Below, piece by piece: positions 25,188 through 34,479 of a stretch of DNA of 64,000 bases. Positions within the stretch are counted from its first letter, which is position 1. The number at the start of each line of letters is the position of its first letter. This stretch comes from an uncultured Clostridia bacterium (GTDB lineage Bacteria > Bacillota > Clostridia > Oscillospirales > Ruminococcaceae). A model generated the notes under the pieces. That model made no database searches. It saw only the letters and a program-made list of their open reading frames with translations, and was not told where the DNA came from. The translations under genes were made by a program, and so were the position numbers. The stretch lies in NCBI GenBank assembly GCA_947632025.1, contig CANRNN010000007.1, positions 62,001-126,000 on the forward strand. Reading direction: 5' to 3'.

Positions 25188-25226
25188 TGTCCCTTTTCCT
25201 CCTAAAAATTACTGAATTAAAACAAA

Positions 25227-25269
25227 AACGACGTTTCGAGCGCAGCAATGCTGTGTCCGAAACGCCGTT
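25227..25269 (-). promoter_or_regulatory. Leader hairpin with U-rich tail upstream of glnN (attenuator candidate)
   Basis: On the minus strand AACGGCGTTTCG pairs with CGAAACGTCGTT (11 of 12 pairs), an inner CAGC/GCTG stem closes around ATT, and TTTTTGTTTT follows. Transcription from the promoter at 25285 would begin about 10 bases before the hairpin, so the leader is almost entirely this terminator-like structure, about 40 bases before the start codon. This is the layout of transcription attenuation by an antiterminator protein or small molecule. Confidence 0.6.
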
Positions 25270-25284
25270 GTTTCTTACTCTTAT

Positions 25285-25313
25285 ATTATATCTCAATTTT
25301 CGGCTTTTGTCTA
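25285..25313 (-). promoter_or_regulatory. Sigma-A promoter of glnN
   Basis: On the minus strand TAGACA (25308-25313) and TATAAT (25285-25290) have a 17-base spacer. Confidence 0.85.
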
Positions 25314-25353
25314 GCGTAGAATTTAACAAATAAATAAATTTTTTTATTTGCTT

Positions 25354-25372
25354 TTTATGCAGTTTGCACAAA
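25354..25372. repeat. 19-bp motif, copy 1 (upstream of the glnN promoter)
   Basis: TTTATGCAGTTTGCACAAA lies about 40 bases upstream of the glnN -35 element. An 18/19 identical copy lies at 31438-31456 upstream of the hrcA promoter. The rest of 25373-25472 holds no recognised feature, and no clear dnaJ terminator was found there. Confidence 0.5.
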
Positions 25373-25472
25373 AATTCACACAAAAATGAATCACGAACAA
25401 GCCTAATAATTCGTAATTCAGTTAAAATCCGCCAAAATCAAGGCAAATATGCAAGATTTCGGAATTGAAAAT

Positions 25473-26624
25473 TCACTTCTGGAATCTTTCCTTGATCTTG
25501 TCGAAAAAGCTCTTGCGGTTTTCGTAATTCTTATCGTCGAGGGTATTCTCGAACGCTTCGAGAGCTTCAAGCTGCTTTTTGTTGAGTTTTTTCGGGACTT
25601 CAACGTTTATACGCACAAGCTGGTCGCCGCGGTCGCCCTCAGAACGCTGGAGCTTCTGAACTCCCTTGTTCTTTAATCTAAAAACCGTTCCCGGTTGAGT
25701 GCCTGCGGGGACTTTATAGCTTACCATTCCGTCTATTGTCGGAACTTCTATCTCCGCGCCCTGAACAGCCTGCGAATAAGTTATCGGGAAATCTATCCAG
25801 ATATTGTAATCCTCACGTTCAAAAACAGGGTCTTTCCTTACGGAAATGCGCACCTTAAGATCTCCCCGCGGTCCGCCGTTCTCGCCGACGTTGCCCTGTC
25901 CGCGAACGTTAAGTGTGATACCGTTATCAATTCCTGCGGGTACCTTGACGGAAATTGTCTTTTTGACCTCGATACGTCCGCGCCCGCCGCATTTCGGGCA
26001 GGAATTCTCGACGATCTTCCCTTTTCCTCCGCACTTGGAGCAAGGACGCTGTGACTGCATTATACCGAACGGTCCGCGCTGCTGTATAGTAACGTAGCCG
26101 CGCCCTTTACAATCGGGACACGTCTTGGGGTTCGTTCCGCCTGCGCCGTGACATTCGGGACACTCGTCGACAACTCTTATGTCCATATCGTAGGAAACGC
26201 CTTTGCAGGCTTCCATAAATCCCACTTCAAGCGACGCGGAAATATCCGAGCCGCGTCTGGGAGCGTTCGCGGTGCTTCTGGAACTTCCGAAGCCACCAAA
26301 ACCACCGAATCCCCCGCCGAAAATATCCGCGAAAATATCGCCTAAATCGACTCCGTCGAATCCTCCCGTAAAGTTTGCACCGCCGCCGTAAGACGGATCT
26401 ACGCCCGCGTGTCCGAACTGGTCGTACTTTGCGCGCTTTTCGGGGTCGGAAAGCACCTGATTTGCCTCGTTTATCTCCTTAAATTTCTCCTCCGCCTGCG
26501 GGTCGTCGGGGTTAAGGTCGGGGTGATACTGCTTTGCAAGCTTTCTGTACGCTTTTTTTATTTCCGCGTCAGAAGCTCCCTTTTGCAGTCCCAGCACCTC
26601 GTAATAATCTCTTTTGTCTGCCAT
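25473..26624 (-). CDS. dnaJ: Chaperone protein DnaJ
   Basis: DnaJ (Hsp40) brings unfolded proteins to DnaK and stimulates its ATPase. The 383-residue protein is a class I DnaJ: J domain with YHPDLNPDD (HPD motif) near residue 33, Gly/Phe-rich linker ([11 protein letters not shown]) near 85-110, four CxxCxGxG zinc repeats ([32 protein letters not shown]), and a beta-rich C-terminal domain. The start at 26624 (MADKRDYY) was preferred over the ATG two codons upstream, which abuts the AGAGGAA site. It is the last gene of the hrcA operon, separated from dnaK by a DUF4241 gene. Confidence 0.97.
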   Translation of the reverse strand: MADKRDYYEVLGLQKGASDAEIKKAYRKLAKQYHPDLNPDDPQAEEKFKEINEANQVLSDPEKRAKYDQFGHAGVDPSYGGGANFTGGFDGVDLGDIFADIFGGGFGGFGGFGSSRSTANAPRRGSDISASLEVGFMEACKGVSYDMDIRVVDECPECHGAGGTNPKTCPDCKGRGYVTIQQRGPFGIMQSQRPCSKCGGKGKIVENSCPKCGGRGRIEVKKTISVKVPAGIDNGITLNVRGQGNVGENGGPRGDLKVRISVRKDPVFEREDYNIWIDFPITYSQAVQGAEIEVPTIDGMVSYKVPAGTQPGTVFRLKNKGVQKLQRSEGDRGDQLVRINVEVPKKLNKKQLEALEAFENTLDDKNYENRKSFFDKIKERFQK

Positions 26625-26653
26625 AGTCATTTCCTCTTTTACTATGCACTGAT

Positions 26654-27691
26654 TTAACTCTTGTCGTACAAATCGGGATCAACAAGCGGCGATACAAGCT
26701 CGCATATCTCTCCGCTTTCGTCGTATCCCCAGAAACACTGATAAAATCCGTCGCCGAAGCCCGACGCTATCATAACCATTCGCTCATTCGTTTCGGGATT
26801 TGTCCACTCGATAAAATCCCCGCCCTCACGCTGATACGCGGGGAGCTTTTTGTAGCTTTCGGCGAAAATTGCCGCATAATAGTCGTCATAGTGGTTTTTG
26901 CCGGGATTTTGCTTATGCCAATTGTCAATCCATGCGCCCATTTTATCCGCGCCTTTCGCGTCGATAAAACCCATTGTACCTGCGTCCACGGGATAACCCG
27001 TCCAAACCTCGCCGTCGCCGGACACATTTGCCGCGGTTTCGGGAACAGGCTTTGCAAGCTCGTACCGAACGGCTTTTGTGTCCTTGATTTTAAGCCGCGC
27101 GGTACACATTCTAAGTCCCATAATTTTGTTGCGGCAAATGCTCACCTCGGCGGGGTATGTGCCGTTCGGGATTTCCTGCTCTAAAGTCGGCATAAACTTA
27201 CCCATTGAAATATAGCAAAGCGGGTCTGCGACGACAACGTGACCGGACGTAATATCCACCTTTCCGACCTCTAAGAAAAACCGCGTTTCGGTTTTCACAA
27301 ACTGACGTGTGATTTTGTCGGCGTCAAGCGTTTTGCTTTGGGTATAATCGAGGTTTTTCTTGAAAACCTTTCCGAATTTGTCCTTAGCCGTCACAAAATC
27401 AATCATTGCAAACGCCAGACCCACCGCGTCGTTTTTGGTTTCGGGGAACTCGTCAAAACCGCTGAACACAACGTCGCACTCCGTGCTTTCCTCGTCGGGG
27501 AAACCTCCCGCAATGCCTATCAGAAACTTCCCGAACGCGCTCTTCTTGAACCTGAACACGCCGTAAATTCTGTCGTTGTCCTCGTCGTCTTTCAAAGAGC
27601 CGACAAGCTCAAGCTTCTTCGGGGCAACGCCCTGTTCCGTCAGCCACTTTGTCAGCGTGTCCGTCGCAATCTTCAGCTGTTTTTCGACCAT
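26654..27691 (-). CDS. DUF4241 domain protein inserted between dnaK and dnaJ
   Basis: The 345-residue soluble protein has a poorly characterised N-terminal part (1-140) and a C-terminal DUF4241 domain: [17 protein letters not shown] near 145, [33 protein letters not shown] near 235 and [19 protein letters not shown] near the end. The function is unknown. Its position in the heat-shock operon, with an AGGAGG site 70 bases after dnaK, implies coexpression with the Hsp70 system. The usual gene order has dnaJ directly after dnaK, so this gene is an insertion into a conserved operon. Confidence 0.8.
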   Translation of the reverse strand: MVEKQLKIATDTLTKWLTEQGVAPKKLELVGSLKDDEDNDRIYGVFRFKKSAFGKFLIGIAGGFPDEESTECDVVFSGFDEFPETKNDAVGLAFAMIDFVTAKDKFGKVFKKNLDYTQSKTLDADKITRQFVKTETRFFLEVGKVDITSGHVVVADPLCYISMGKFMPTLEQEIPNGTYPAEVSICRNKIMGLRMCTARLKIKDTKAVRYELAKPVPETAANVSGDGEVWTGYPVDAGTMGFIDAKGADKMGAWIDNWHKQNPGKNHYDDYYAAIFAESYKKLPAYQREGGDFIEWTNPETNERMVMIASGFGDGFYQCFWGYDESGEICELVSPLVDPDLYDKS

Positions 27692-27731
27692 TCCGTCCTC
27701 CTATACCTCTATACCGCAAATACGCCGAGCA

Positions 27732-27759
27732 GCGGGAAACCGCTCGGCGCACGATTATA
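27732..27759 (-). other. Intercistronic hairpin after dnaK
   Basis: CGCCGAGC pairs with GCTCGGCG over 8 G+C-rich bp directly after the dnaK stop. No T-run follows on the minus strand, so it is more likely an mRNA-stability or partial-termination element that lowers downstream expression relative to dnaK. Confidence 0.5.
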
Positions 27760-27760
27760 A

Positions 27761-29596
27761 TTACTTCTTTTCGGTGAATTCAACGTCAACAGCGCCGTCG
27801 TCGTTGCCGCCGTTGTTATCGGAATTTCCCTCGCCTGCAGCACCTGCCGCTGCGGCATCGCCGCCGTTTGCCTGATAAACCTTGCCTGCTACTTCGTAGA
27901 ATGCGTTCTGAAGCTCTTCTTTCGCGGTCTTTATCTTGTCGAGATCCGTTCCCTTGAGAGCTTCCTCAAGAGCGGTGATCTTCGGCTCAACTTTAGCCTT
28001 GTCATCAGCGGAAACCTTATCACCGAAGTCGTTCAGCGACTTCTTCATCTGGAATACCATGGAATCCGCTTCGTTGCGCAAGTCAGCTTCCTCACGGCGC
28101 TTTTTATCCTCCGCAGCGTACATCTCGGCTTCCTTTACAGCCTTGTCGATGTCGTCCTTGCTCATATTCGTGGAAGCGGTAATGGAGATCTTCTGCTCCT
28201 TGCCCGTGCCCTTATCCTTTGCGGTAACGTTTACGATACCGTTCGCGTCAATATCGAAAGTTACCTCGATCTGCGGAACGCCGCGGGGCGCGGGAGCAAT
28301 GCCGTCAAGACGGAAGTTGCCTATGGACTTGTTATCCTTAGCCATTTCGCGCTCACCCTGCAAAACGTTTATATCAACGCTCGGCTGGTTATCTGCATAA
28401 GTGGTGAATACCTGCGTGTTGGAGGTCGGAATGGTGGTGTTTCTAGCGATCATTCTCGTGCATACACCGCCCGCAGTTTCGATACCGAGTGACAGCGGAG
28501 TAACGTCAAGAAGAACGATACCCTGTACTTCCTTATTGAGAACGCCACCCTGAATGGACGCGCCGATAGCCACGCACTCGTCGGGGTTAATGCCCTTGAA
28601 CGGATCTTTGCCGAGGAAGCCCTTTACTGCGTCCTGAACTGCGGGAATTCTCGTTGAACCGCCCACCAGCAGTATCTTATGAATTTCGCTCTTTTCAAGT
28701 CCGCTGTCCGCGATAGCCTGCTTCAACGGTCCCATAGTAGATTCTACAAGGTCTGCGGTAAGCTCGTTGAATTTCGCTCTCGAAAGAGTTACATTAAGGT
28801 GCTTTGCACCGTTCGCGTCGGCTGTGATATACGGAATGGAGATATTAACAGAAGTCGAATTGGAGAGCGCAATTTTCGCTTTCTCAGCTTCGTCTTTCAA
28901 TCTCTGCATAGCGAACTTGTCGCTTGAAAGGTCGATTCCGTCGGACTTCTTGAATTCCTCCTTGAGGTAATCTATTATCCTCTGGTCGAAGTCGTCGCCG
29001 CCGAGATGGTTGTTTCCGGCGGTCGCGAGAACTTCCTGAACGCCGTCGCCAATATTGATTACCGAAACATCGAACGTACCGCCGCCAAGGTCGTATACGA
29101 CAATGTTCTGATCCTCTTCCTTATCAACTCCGTAAGCGAGAGCGGCAGCAGTCGGCTCGTTTATGATACGCTGAACGTTAAGTCCTGCTATCTGACCTGC
29201 GTCCTTGGTCGCCTGACGCTGAGAGTCGGTGAAGTAAGCAGGAACGGTAATTACAGCGTCGGTGACGGGCTCGCCGAGGTAGCCTTCCGCGTCCTTTTTC
29301 AGCTTCTGGAGTATCATAGCGGAAATTTCCTGCGGAGTGTACTTCTTGCCGTCGATATCCACCTTATAATCGCTGCCCATATGTCTTTTAATTGAGATGA
29401 CCGTCTTTTCGGGGTTCTGGACAGCCTGATTCTTTGCGAGCTGACCTACAAGACGCTCGCCGTCCTTTGTGAATGCCACTACCGAAGGGGTTGTTCTGCT
29501 TCCCTCGGAGTTTGTGATAACGACAGGTTCGCCGCCCTCGATAACCGATACACAGCTGTTTGTCGTACCCAAGTCAATACCAATGATCTTTCCCAT
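27761..29596 (-). CDS. dnaK: Molecular chaperone DnaK (Hsp70)
   Basis: DnaK binds exposed hydrophobic peptides in an ATP-regulated cycle. The 611-residue protein starts [16 protein letters not shown] and has the Hsp70 signatures [12 protein letters not shown] near 170 and [13 protein letters not shown] near 305, the linker [11 protein letters not shown], a substrate-binding domain, and a C-terminal lid rich in Lys/Glu with an Asn/Gly/Asp-rich tail ending VDVEFTEKK. The length is typical for Gram-positive DnaK, lacking a 24-residue N-terminal segment of the Escherichia coli protein. It is the third gene of the CIRCE-controlled operon. Confidence 0.98.
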   Translation of the reverse strand: MGKIIGIDLGTTNSCVSVIEGGEPVVITNSEGSRTTPSVVAFTKDGERLVGQLAKNQAVQNPEKTVISIKRHMGSDYKVDIDGKKYTPQEISAMILQKLKKDAEGYLGEPVTDAVITVPAYFTDSQRQATKDAGQIAGLNVQRIINEPTAAALAYGVDKEEDQNIVVYDLGGGTFDVSVINIGDGVQEVLATAGNNHLGGDDFDQRIIDYLKEEFKKSDGIDLSSDKFAMQRLKDEAEKAKIALSNSTSVNISIPYITADANGAKHLNVTLSRAKFNELTADLVESTMGPLKQAIADSGLEKSEIHKILLVGGSTRIPAVQDAVKGFLGKDPFKGINPDECVAIGASIQGGVLNKEVQGIVLLDVTPLSLGIETAGGVCTRMIARNTTIPTSNTQVFTTYADNQPSVDINVLQGEREMAKDNKSIGNFRLDGIAPAPRGVPQIEVTFDIDANGIVNVTAKDKGTGKEQKISITASTNMSKDDIDKAVKEAEMYAAEDKKRREEADLRNEADSMVFQMKKSLNDFGDKVSADDKAKVEPKITALEEALKGTDLDKIKTAKEELQNAFYEVAGKVYQANGGDAAAAGAAGEGNSDNNGGNDDGAVDVEFTEKK

Positions 29597-29663
29597 AACA
29601 AAATCCTCCTTAGAATTTCGATAAAATACTTTATTTTTTTATGTGAACTGCCTTAACGGCTCC

Positions 29664-30245
29664 CTAATTCGCGACTGAAACCATAGCGAAGCGTATGACC
29701 TTTTCGCCTATGCGGTAGCCCTTCGCGAACGTTTTGACTACCGTGCCGCTTTCAGCTTCGGAATCCTCCTCACGGTGTACCGCTTGGTGGAGATTCGGAT
29801 CGAACTTTTCTCCATCGGACGGGATTTCCTCAACTCCGAGGTTCTTCAGCGTTTCCATAAAGCTCTCGTGTATCATCTTCACACCGTTTTTGTAATTCTC
29901 GTCGGAACAATCCGTCGAAAGCGCTCTTTCGAGATTATCCATAATGGGCAGAAATTTTGAAGTTACGTCCGTGATAATATCCGTCCTGAGAGCCTCTTTT
30001 TCACGGGCGGTACGCTTTCGGAAGTTGTCGTACTCTGCCATTGTCCGAAGCAGCTGTTCTTTCATCTCCGCAAGAGCCTTCTGCTCCGAAGATTCCTCTT
30101 CTGTTCCGGAATCAGATTCGGGTTCGGCGTGTTTATCGGCGGTTTCCGTTTCCGTATCGGCTGCCGTTTCAATATTTTCGCCGATATCCTCGGAAACTTC
30201 AGCTGTCTGCTCGCCAAGCTCTTCATCATTCATCATTTGTGTCAT
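29664..30245 (-). CDS. grpE: Nucleotide exchange factor GrpE
   Basis: GrpE releases ADP from DnaK. The protein of about 193 residues has a long acidic, disordered N-terminus (Glu/Thr/Asp-rich), a coiled coil from about residue 75 (LAEMKEQLLRTMAEYDNFRKRT) and the C-terminal GrpE core with NPNLHQAVH-like DPNLHQAVHREED and GYRIGEKVIRFAMVSV. Several ATG codons lie together after a GGGAGGAAG site; 30245 was taken, but 30236 is about as good. The start lies inside the 3' end of hrcA, which points to translational coupling. Confidence 0.95.
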   Translation of the reverse strand: MTQMMNDEELGEQTAEVSEDIGENIETAADTETETADKHAEPESDSGTEEESSEQKALAEMKEQLLRTMAEYDNFRKRTAREKEALRTDIITDVTSKFLPIMDNLERALSTDCSDENYKNGVKMIHESFMETLKNLGVEEIPSDGEKFDPNLHQAVHREEDSEAESGTVVKTFAKGYRIGEKVIRFAMVSVAN

Positions 30246-31299
30246 CTTCCTCCCTTTGTGAAGCGGTAATTTCAAGCTTCCCGTCCTCGGAAATATTTTC
30301 CGAAAGCAGTTTCGTGACCTTACTGCTGAGATATTCTATATATGGTATCACCTTTCGGTAATCCAGCCGCATGGGACCCACGACTCCGAGAGCGCCGGCG
30401 GGTTTGCCGTCCTTATAGTAGCTTGCGCTTACCATTGCTCCGTTTGAGATAGCGAAAGTATTGTCCTCCTCGCCGAAGCGGATATTTATTCCCGAAAACG
30501 CTCCTTCCAGAAGCGACGAAAGCTCCGACTTGCGCTCTATGAACCTCACTACCTCGTCCATCGGAAAATCGGCAGAAATAAGGTTTGCCTCTCCTCGGAC
30601 CTCGACCGAATCGCGCATCATTTCCTCAGAAAGCTCATACACTGCGTGAAGCAATGGTGACAGCGCCAGCGTATATCCTCCGAGAGCCGCCGCTAAACTT
30701 TCGATATACTCCTCCGACATACTCTCGATATTCACGCCGCTTAATCTTTCATTAAGAAAATTGATAAAATCGGCTGTCTGCTCATGTGTCAGATCAAACT
30801 CCATACGGCAGACCTTGTTTCTCACTGCACCGTCCGACGTTATCATCAGCAGAACGTACATTCTCCGTCCCGTCGGTATCACGTCGACCTTTGTTATCAC
30901 TGAAAATTTTGTCGAATGGTTAGTTGCGACGGTAGCACACTTTGTTATCTCCGCCAGAGCTGTCGAAGCGTTCTGGATTATGGCGTCGTCCGTCATTGCG
31001 CTGTCAAACAAGTTGTCTATCTCGGTTATTTTTTCCGGGTTGACGGGTTCGGGCGACATCAAATTCTCAACGTAATAGCGCAGTCCCTTATATGTCGGAA
31101 CTCGACCCGCGCTTGTATGCGGGTGGCTTAAATACCCCTCCTGTTCAAGAGCAGCCATTGTGTTCCGAATCGTCGCCGAGGAGATGTTCATCTGCGTCCG
31201 TTCAATAAGCGATTTTGACCCGACGGGTTCGCCGCTTCTGATATACTCGTCGATCACTGCCGCGAGTACCTCTGCCGCTCTTTGCTGCACGGTGCGCAT
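30226..31299 (-). CDS. hrcA: Heat-inducible transcription repressor HrcA
   Basis: HrcA binds the CIRCE element and represses the chaperone operons; GroEL keeps it active. The 357-residue protein starts with a winged-helix DNA-binding domain (RAAEVLAAVIDEYIRSGEPVGS; SSATIRNTMAALEQEGYLSHPHTSAGRVPT), followed by the GAF-like HrcA core with a C-terminal IGVVGP-like LGVVGPMRLDYRKVIPYI. A perfect CIRCE sits 29 bases upstream, so the operon represses itself. The order hrcA-grpE-dnaK is the classic Firmicute one. Confidence 0.97.
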   Translation of the reverse strand: MRTVQQRAAEVLAAVIDEYIRSGEPVGSKSLIERTQMNISSATIRNTMAALEQEGYLSHPHTSAGRVPTYKGLRYYVENLMSPEPVNPEKITEIDNLFDSAMTDDAIIQNASTALAEITKCATVATNHSTKFSVITKVDVIPTGRRMYVLLMITSDGAVRNKVCRMEFDLTHEQTADFINFLNERLSGVNIESMSEEYIESLAAALGGYTLALSPLLHAVYELSEEMMRDSVEVRGEANLISADFPMDEVVRFIERKSELSSLLEGAFSGINIRFGEEDNTFAISNGAMVSASYYKDGKPAGALGVVGPMRLDYRKVIPYIEYLSSKVTKLLSENISEDGKLEITASQREEDDTNDE

Positions 31300-31327
31300 C
31301 TCCTTTCCGAATTCCGAACCTGCGGTT

Positions 31328-31354
31328 TTAGCACTCTATCTCTTTGAGTGCTAA
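31328..31354. promoter_or_regulatory. CIRCE operator (HrcA binding site)
   Basis: TTAGCACTC, nine spacer bases and GAGTGCTAA form the exact consensus inverted repeat, located between the promoter and the hrcA start codon. Confidence 0.98.
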
Positions 31355-31358
31355 GTAT

Positions 31359-31387
31359 AATATACCATATTTTTTCCGTTCTGTCAA
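31359..31387 (-). promoter_or_regulatory. Sigma-A promoter of the hrcA operon
   Basis: On the minus strand TTGACA (31382-31387) and TATATT (31359-31364) have a 17-base spacer, and CIRCE begins five bases downstream of the -10 element. Confidence 0.92.
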
Positions 31388-31437
31388 GTATTATTTAAAA
31401 AAATAATTACAAATTATCCGATTTTTTCTCTGTTGAA

Positions 31438-31456
31438 TTTATGCATTTTGCACAAA
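31438..31456. repeat. 19-bp motif, copy 2 (upstream of the hrcA promoter)
   Basis: TTTATGCATTTTGCACAAA differs at one base from the copy at 25354-25372. Both lie in the same orientation relative to their minus-strand promoters and 40-55 bases upstream of the -35 elements. Confidence 0.5.
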
Positions 31457-31502
31457 TCCGTTATTGTCAACACATAATTTGGCTTTCCGGTTAATAATTC
31501 CA

Positions 31503-31534
31503 ATAAAAAAAGCGGGGCTCTAAGACCCCGCTTT
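31503..31534 (-). terminator. Terminator of the pgk-tpiA-gpmI operon
   Basis: Read on the minus strand, AAAGCGGGG pairs with CCCCGCTTT and TTTTTATT follows. Confidence 0.93.
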
Positions 31535-31552
31535 GCAGCTGTTTTATATACC

Positions 31553-33121
31553 TTATATCATGCTGTCTTCCCAACAATCGGGAGCTTTCAGCCCAAACAT
31601 CTTAACAACAGTCGGAGCAACATTCGCAAGCCCGTAATTTCCGTCCTTTATCGTATACTTCACGTCCTTATCATAAATAATGAACGGTACGGGATTGAGC
31701 GAGTGCGCGGTGCGAACCTGAATTTCGCCTTTCTTGTTCTTTTCGAGCATTTCGTCGGCGTTTCCGTGGTCGGCGGTGACGAGCATAGTCACGCCCTCCT
31801 CGTCGCAGACAGCTTTAAGCCTTGCAAGCCCTATGTCAACGGATTCCACTCCGATTATAGTTGCCTGCATAGAACCTGTGTGTCCGACCATATCGCCGTT
31901 GGGGAAATTGCAGCGGAGGAAATCGTATTTTTTTGACTTGATTGCCTCGATAAGGTCGTCGACTATGTCGGCGGACTTCATCCACGGGCGCTGGTCGAAA
32001 CTTACGTTGTCGGAGGGAATTTCCTTAAATGTTTCAAGCTCCTCGGAGAATTTTCCGCTGCGGTTGCCGTTCCAGAAATAGGTAACGTGACCGTATTTCT
32101 GCGTTTCGGAAACAGCGTACTGACGAAGTCCCGCCGCCACAAGCACTTCTGACAGCGTGTTTGTGATCTCAGGCGGATTTACAAGATACCTTGCAGGGAG
32201 CTTCAAATCCCCGTCGTACTGCAGCATACCCGCATAGCACACGTCAAGCTTCTTTCCTCTGTTAAAGTGGTTAAATTCGTCCATATCGAACGCCATAGAA
32301 AGCTCTATAGCGCGGTCGCCGCGGAAATTGTACAGAATAACGCTGTCGCCGTCGTTGATAGTCCCGACGGGCTTTCCGTTCTCGGCAATTACGAACGGAG
32401 GAAGATCCTGATCTATCGCTCCGGTTTCGTTGCGGAGCGTTTCTACAGCCTCGCCTGCGCTTGCAAACTGTCTGCCCTCGCCTTTAACGTGAGTATTCCA
32501 GCCGCGCTCTACCATAGCCCAGTCAGCCTGGTATCTGTCCATGGTTATTTTCATTCTGCCGCCGCCCGACGCTATTTTTCCGTCGAAATTGCTGTCATTA
32601 AGCTCTGCGAGAGCCTTTTCAAGCTGCTCTATATAAATAGGAGCAGATGTCGCGGGAACATCGCGCCCGTCCAACAGCGCGTGTACTCTGACCTTCTTCA
32701 CGCCCTCGGCTTTCGCCTTTTTCAGCATATTGAACAGGTGCGAAATATTCGAGTGAACATTACCGTCGGAAAGCAAGCCGATAAAGTGCATTGTAGAGTT
32801 TTTGGACTTCACATTGTCAACAAGTTCTTTCCAAGCGGAAGAATTGTACATTTTTCCGCTTTCAATGCTCTCGTTTACAAGCTTCGCGCCCTGCGAGTAA
32901 ATCTGCCCACAGCCGAGCGCGTTATGTCCGACCTCGGAGTTTCCCATATCGTCGTCTGTCGGCAGTCCGACCGCCGAGCCGTGCGCTTTAAGGCGCGTGT
33001 TCGGGCAGTTTTTCAGCAGCCAGTCGAGAGTGGGCGTATTCGCCTCGGTCACGGCGTCGCCAAGCCCCGTTTTTGAGAAGCCCACGCCGTCCATTACTAC
33101 CAGTAAAACAGGTTTTGCCAT
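31553..33121 (-). CDS. gpmI: 2,3-bisphosphoglycerate-independent phosphoglycerate mutase
   Basis: The enzyme interconverts 3- and 2-phosphoglycerate in glycolysis with two manganese ions. The 522-residue protein belongs to the alkaline phosphatase superfamily: VVMDGVGFS near residue 8 gives a metal Asp, GNSEVGHNALG near residue 61 holds the phosphoserine nucleophile, VRVHALLDGRDVPATSA lies in the transferase domain, and VTADHGNADEM near residue 445 carries metal ligands. It is the distal gene of the glycolytic operon. GGAAAGGA precedes the ATG. Confidence 0.97.
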   Translation of the reverse strand: MAKPVLLVVMDGVGFSKTGLGDAVTEANTPTLDWLLKNCPNTRLKAHGSAVGLPTDDDMGNSEVGHNALGCGQIYSQGAKLVNESIESGKMYNSSAWKELVDNVKSKNSTMHFIGLLSDGNVHSNISHLFNMLKKAKAEGVKKVRVHALLDGRDVPATSAPIYIEQLEKALAELNDSNFDGKIASGGGRMKITMDRYQADWAMVERGWNTHVKGEGRQFASAGEAVETLRNETGAIDQDLPPFVIAENGKPVGTINDGDSVILYNFRGDRAIELSMAFDMDEFNHFNRGKKLDVCYAGMLQYDGDLKLPARYLVNPPEITNTLSEVLVAAGLRQYAVSETQKYGHVTYFWNGNRSGKFSEELETFKEIPSDNVSFDQRPWMKSADIVDDLIEAIKSKKYDFLRCNFPNGDMVGHTGSMQATIIGVESVDIGLARLKAVCDEEGVTMLVTADHGNADEMLEKNKKGEIQVRTAHSLNPVPFIIYDKDVKYTIKDGNYGLANVAPTVVKMFGLKAPDCWEDSMI

Positions 33122-33145
33122 ATAAAAATTATCCTTTCCGTTAAA

Positions 33146-33613
33146 TCAATCTTTAACACAAAACGCACAGCACATCAGCACTATCGCGGTCACAAACAGC
33201 GGCAGCAGTGCGCAATCCAAAAACGTTACAGACGCGCAGCTCAAATTATACGCGTAAACCCCCAACTCGCCGCGTTCGGCATTCAGCCTGTTCAAAAGCC
33301 GAACGGGTGGGATATAGTTTACCCACCGCTCGGCAATGAACGCAATTCCCGAAAAAACCGCTGCGCCGACAAACAGCCCTTTACCCGTGCGTTTTTTCAT
33401 TAAAATCACAAGTACAGCAAACACAATCCCCCAAACCGCCGCAGCGGCAATTACGGGCACACTGTAAACGGGTTCAAGCTGTTCAACGGTTTCGGGAGGA
33501 TAAAACAGCCACCCCAACAGCGGCTTGTGCAGAAGATACGCCGCAATGAACAGTGCGTGATACGCAATGCCGAAAATCAGCGACAGCGAAAGCAGCATTG
33601 TGCGTTTTTTCAT
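33146..33613 (-). CDS. Four-helix hypothetical membrane protein in the glycolytic operon
   Basis: The 155-residue protein has about four hydrophobic segments: near 5-26, 48-72, 78-95 and 120-150. It begins MKKRTMLLSLSLIFG and lies between tpiA and gpmI. The ATG at 33613 was chosen because CCGGAGGAA precedes it; an earlier in-frame ATG at 33640 overlaps the tpiA stop and lacks a site. A charged loop near residues 108-118 (RLNAERGELG) separates the last two helices. Family not recognised; the membrane location is clear, the function is not. Confidence 0.75.
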   Translation of the reverse strand: MKKRTMLLSLSLIFGIAYHALFIAAYLLHKPLLGWLFYPPETVEQLEPVYSVPVIAAAAVWGIVFAVLVILMKKRTGKGLFVGAAVFSGIAFIAERWVNYIPPVRLLNRLNAERGELGVYAYNLSCASVTFLDCALLPLFVTAIVLMCCAFCVKD

Positions 33614-33632
33614 ACCTAATTCCTCCGGCAAA

Positions 33633-34406
33633 TCAGCCATTTTCCGCAGCCTTGATTATCGTCGTGAAATCCTGCGCCTTAAGGCTTGCGCCGCCGATAA
33701 GCCCGCCGTCTACGTTGGTTTTAGACACAAGCTCCTCGGCGTTTTTCGCGTTCATAGAGCCGCCGTACTGAATAGTGATGCTCTCGGCGGTATCACTGTC
33801 GTAGAGCTTCGCAAGTGTCGCGCGGATAAACGCGCAGACTTCCTCAGCTTGGTCGGCAGTGGCGGTCTTGCCTGTGCCGATTGCCCAGACAGGTTCATAC
33901 GCTATTGTACATTTTTTAAGGTCCTCTTTGGAAATATCAAAGAAATCGAGCTTAATCTGACGCGCGATAACTTCTTCGGTAATATTGCATTCGCGCTCCC
34001 AGAGAAGCTCTCCCACGCAGACGATAGGTTTCAGACCCGCCGCAAGAGCCGCCTTAGTGCGCTTGTTTACGGTTTCATCGGTTTCGTTGAAATACTGTCT
34101 GCGCTCGGAGTGACCGAGGACTACATACTCAACGCCCATTTCCGCCAGCATATCCGCGGAAATTTCGCCCGTGAAAGCGCCGCTCTTTTCAAAGTGGCAG
34201 TTTTCCGCACCTATTTTGATATTTGTGCCCTTTGTAACTTCAAGTGCTGTTTCCAGATTCGTAAACGGCACGCACGCCACTATTTCAACGCCCTTAACGT
34301 CCGCGACAAGCGGTTTTAATTCCTCAAGCAGAGCTTTTGCTTCAGGACGGGTCTTGTTCATCTTCCAGTTGCCCGCGATTATTGCTTTTCTGGTACCTTT
34401 TTTCAT
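33633..34406 (-). CDS. tpiA: Triosephosphate isomerase
   Basis: The enzyme interconverts dihydroxyacetone phosphate and glyceraldehyde 3-phosphate. The 257-residue TIM barrel has AGNWKMNKT with the catalytic Lys near residue 14, LGHSERR with the catalytic His, YEPVWAIGTGKTA with the catalytic Glu near 172, and the phosphate-binding IQYGGSMNAKN and GLIGGASL. GAGGAGG precedes the ATG. It follows pgk after a terminator-like hairpin. Confidence 0.98.
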   Translation of the reverse strand: MKKGTRKAIIAGNWKMNKTRPEAKALLEELKPLVADVKGVEIVACVPFTNLETALEVTKGTNIKIGAENCHFEKSGAFTGEISADMLAEMGVEYVVLGHSERRQYFNETDETVNKRTKAALAAGLKPIVCVGELLWERECNITEEVIARQIKLDFFDISKEDLKKCTIAYEPVWAIGTGKTATADQAEEVCAFIRATLAKLYDSDTAESITIQYGGSMNAKNAEELVSKTNVDGGLIGGASLKAQDFTTIIKAAENG

Positions 34407-34440
34407 GGAAAATCCTCCTCAAAATAAACAAAATAAAATA

Positions 34441-34471
34441 GAGGTAAGAGGTCATGCATTCCCCTTACCTC
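34441..34471 (-). terminator. Partial terminator between pgk and tpiA
   Basis: Read on the minus strand, GAGGTAAG pairs with CTTACCTC (8 bp) around a 15-base loop, followed by the U-rich TATTTTATTTTG. It probably lowers tpiA-gpmI expression relative to pgk rather than ending the transcript fully. Confidence 0.6.
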
Positions 34472-34479
34472 CGTAAAAA

